Assembly: GCA_900547035.1 (NCBI GenBank)
Contig: URFM01000031.1
Location: forward strand, 1-41,608
DNA from: an uncultured Clostridium sp.
GTDB taxonomy: Bacteria > Bacillota > Clostridia > Lachnospirales > Lachnospiraceae
Length of the DNA: 41,608 nt
Reading direction: 5' to 3'
Shown: positions 40,474-41,608 of the stretch, in pieces
Position numbering within the stretch: the first letter of the stretch is position 1
Layout of the letters: each line of letters starts with the position of its first letter
Program-made: the position numbers and the translations under genes
The notes under the pieces: model-generated
What the model saw: the letters and a program-made list of their open reading frames with translations, nothing else
Databases searched by the model: none
What the model was told of the DNA's origin: nothing

Positions 40474-41608
40474 ATGGAGAACATCTATGAAGGAGTGGAG
40501 CAGCGTTTTACCAGATGCTATCAGAAATACGGGGAGCGTTCTGTTATGGTCCTTCTGGGATTCTACAAGGGACAGTACCATAAGTTCTTTCTTTCCACCC
40601 TGTTTTTTGTGGTGAAGCACGCCCCGGCTCTCTTCTCCTCCCTGCTGATTGCCAATGTCATCAATGGAGTGGTGGCAGGAGGGGAGGCGGGGAAACGGGC
40701 GATCGTTCTTAACACTGGCATTTGGCTTTTTCTTCTCTGCCTTCATCTTCCGGCCAACTGGCTCCACAATCGGTATAAGAGCCGGGTGATCCGCAGTACT
40801 GAGGCAGGACTTCGGGCGGCCCTTGTGGTAAAACTTCAGGAACTGTCCATTCCCTATCACACCGGGACCCAGTCCGGAAGGCTTCAGTCCAAAATCATGC
40901 GGGACGTGGAGGCGGTGGAAACCCTGTCCTCCCAGCTGTTTGTAAACCTGATGAACATTATCATGAACCTGGTCATCACTTTGACGATTACGGCAGTGAA
41001 GAACCGGATTATTCTTCTGTTCTTCCTTCTGGTGGCTCCGGTGGCTGCCGCCGCGGTTGTAGTCTTCCGGTCAAAAATCCACCGGGAGAACCGGGCTTTC
41101 CGCCAGGAAATGGAGGAAACCAGCGCCAAGGTCATGGAGATGGTGGAAATGGTTCCCGTAACCAGAGCCCACGCGCTGGAGGATAAGGAAGTCAGGCGGC
41201 TGACCCGCCAGCTGGAGGAGACGGCGGAGCGGGGATACCGTCTGGATATGATTCAGGCCCATTTCGGGGCGGTCAGCTGGTGCATTTTCCAGGTCTTTCA
41301 GGTTCTATGCCTGGGCGTCTCCGGATTTATGGCCCTCTTTGGCATGATCCAGGTGGGAGACGTGACCTTTTACCAGTCCAGCTTTACCACGGTGGTGAAC
41401 CAGTTTACGGCCCTCATCAATCTGCTGCCGGTGCTGACTAAGGGACTGGAGTCGGTCACCTCCATCGGGGAGATCCTCTCCTCCGACCAGGTGGAGCGCT
41501 ATGAGGGCAAGGAGGAAATGAAGGACTTAAAGGGTGAGTATGACTTCCGTCATGTGAAGTTTGCCTACGGTCCGGGTGAGGAGCCGGATGCTGCCGGCGG
41601 ATATTTTG
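40474..41608 (+). CDS. ABC exporter, permease-ATPase fusion (5' part, runs off the window)
   Basis: 378 codons are present; the reading frame is open to the window end. AGGAGG lies 9 nt before the ATG. The translated N terminus begins MENIYEGVEQRFTRCY and shows about six helices of an ABC_membrane domain, with the coupling motif YHTGTQSGRLQSKIMRDVEA near residues 125-145 and VMEMVEMVPVTRAHA near 225. The following YDFRHVKFAYGPGEE is the start of the ATP-binding domain, cut before Walker A. Such half-transporters dimerise to export peptides, lipids or drugs. It closely follows the acetylesterase and may be co-transcribed, but its relation to pectin use is unclear. Confidence 0.88.
   Translation, partial: MENIYEGVEQRFTRCYQKYGERSVMVLLGFYKGQYHKFFLSTLFFVVKHAPALFSSLLIANVINGVVAGGEAGKRAIVLNTGIWLFLLCLHLPANWLHNRYKSRVIRSTEAGLRAALVVKLQELSIPYHTGTQSGRLQSKIMRDVEAVETLSSQLFVNLMNIIMNLVITLTITAVKNRIILLFFLLVAPVAAAAVVVFRSKIHRENRAFRQEMEETSAKVMEMVEMVPVTRAHALEDKEVRRLTRQLEETAERGYRLDMIQAHFGAVSWCIFQVFQVLCLGVSGFMALFGMIQVGDVTFYQSSFTTVVNQFTALINLLPVLTKGLESVTSIGEILSSDQVERYEGKEEMKDLKGEYDFRHVKFAYGPGEEPDAAGGYF

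Noticed and set aside
1..41608. CRISPR array or anti-phage defence system
   Set aside because: No regularly spaced identical repeats with unique spacers, and no nuclease, helicase or toxin-antitoxin pair; the 24-bp and 11-bp repeats have only three units in promoter regions.

Overview
The window looks like chromosomal DNA from a gut-type anaerobic Firmicute, most likely a Lachnospiraceae / Clostridium cluster XIVa member. This is inferred from family content (YqeC/MobA-like pair, DUF1540, DUF6583, lectin-domain C1 peptidase, Gram-positive cell-wall-binding repeats, CUT1 sugar uptake without its own ATPase) and from consistent AGGAGG ribosome binding sites. No ribosomal RNA, phage, transposase, integrase or CRISPR was seen.

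Left part (1-12.8 kb): a cluster of hairpins at the edge; a minus-strand alpha/beta hydrolase; a plus-strand run yqeC - MobA-like nucleotidyltransferase - MATE exporter - secreted TIM-barrel-like protein; a DUF1540 protein; the infC-rpmI-rplT operon with a 5' leader and an ATT start codon; and a four-gene ABC operon (ATPase, DUF6583 membrane-anchored protein, two ABC-2 permeases) followed by tRNA-Leu(AAG).

Middle (13-21.2 kb): a visibly AT-richer cassette. A minus-strand MmgE/PrpD enzyme faces a MarR regulator, followed by a DcuC-type dicarboxylate carrier, a PatB/MalY-type PLP C-S lyase/aminotransferase, a DUF1893 protein, an SLC13/DASS anion transporter and a LysR regulator. The intergenic regions carry operator-like repeats, including a motif repeated three times at exactly 24 bp spacing. 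I read this as a catabolic island for an unidentified di- or tricarboxylate, possibly an amino- or thio-linked one; the substrate is not known.

21.2-28.4 kb: secreted proteins (tandem NTF2-like protein, CAP/SCP protein), a second MATE exporter, and a 1173-residue surface protein. In that protein the two halves of a papain-like (C1) peptidase appear in swapped order: the His/Asn half comes first, and the Gln/Cys half comes about 320 residues later. This is the most unusual object in the window.

28.4-41.6 kb: a Gram-positive pectin / rhamnogalacturonan utilisation locus: GH105, CE8 pectin methylesterase, GH28, a membrane-bound AraC-family sensor-regulator, a solute-binding lipoprotein with two permeases, a GH43, a CE12-type acetylesterase and the start of an ABC exporter. 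The enzymes lack signal peptides. The locus therefore seems built to import methylated and acetylated oligosaccharides and to strip and hydrolyse them in the cytoplasm.
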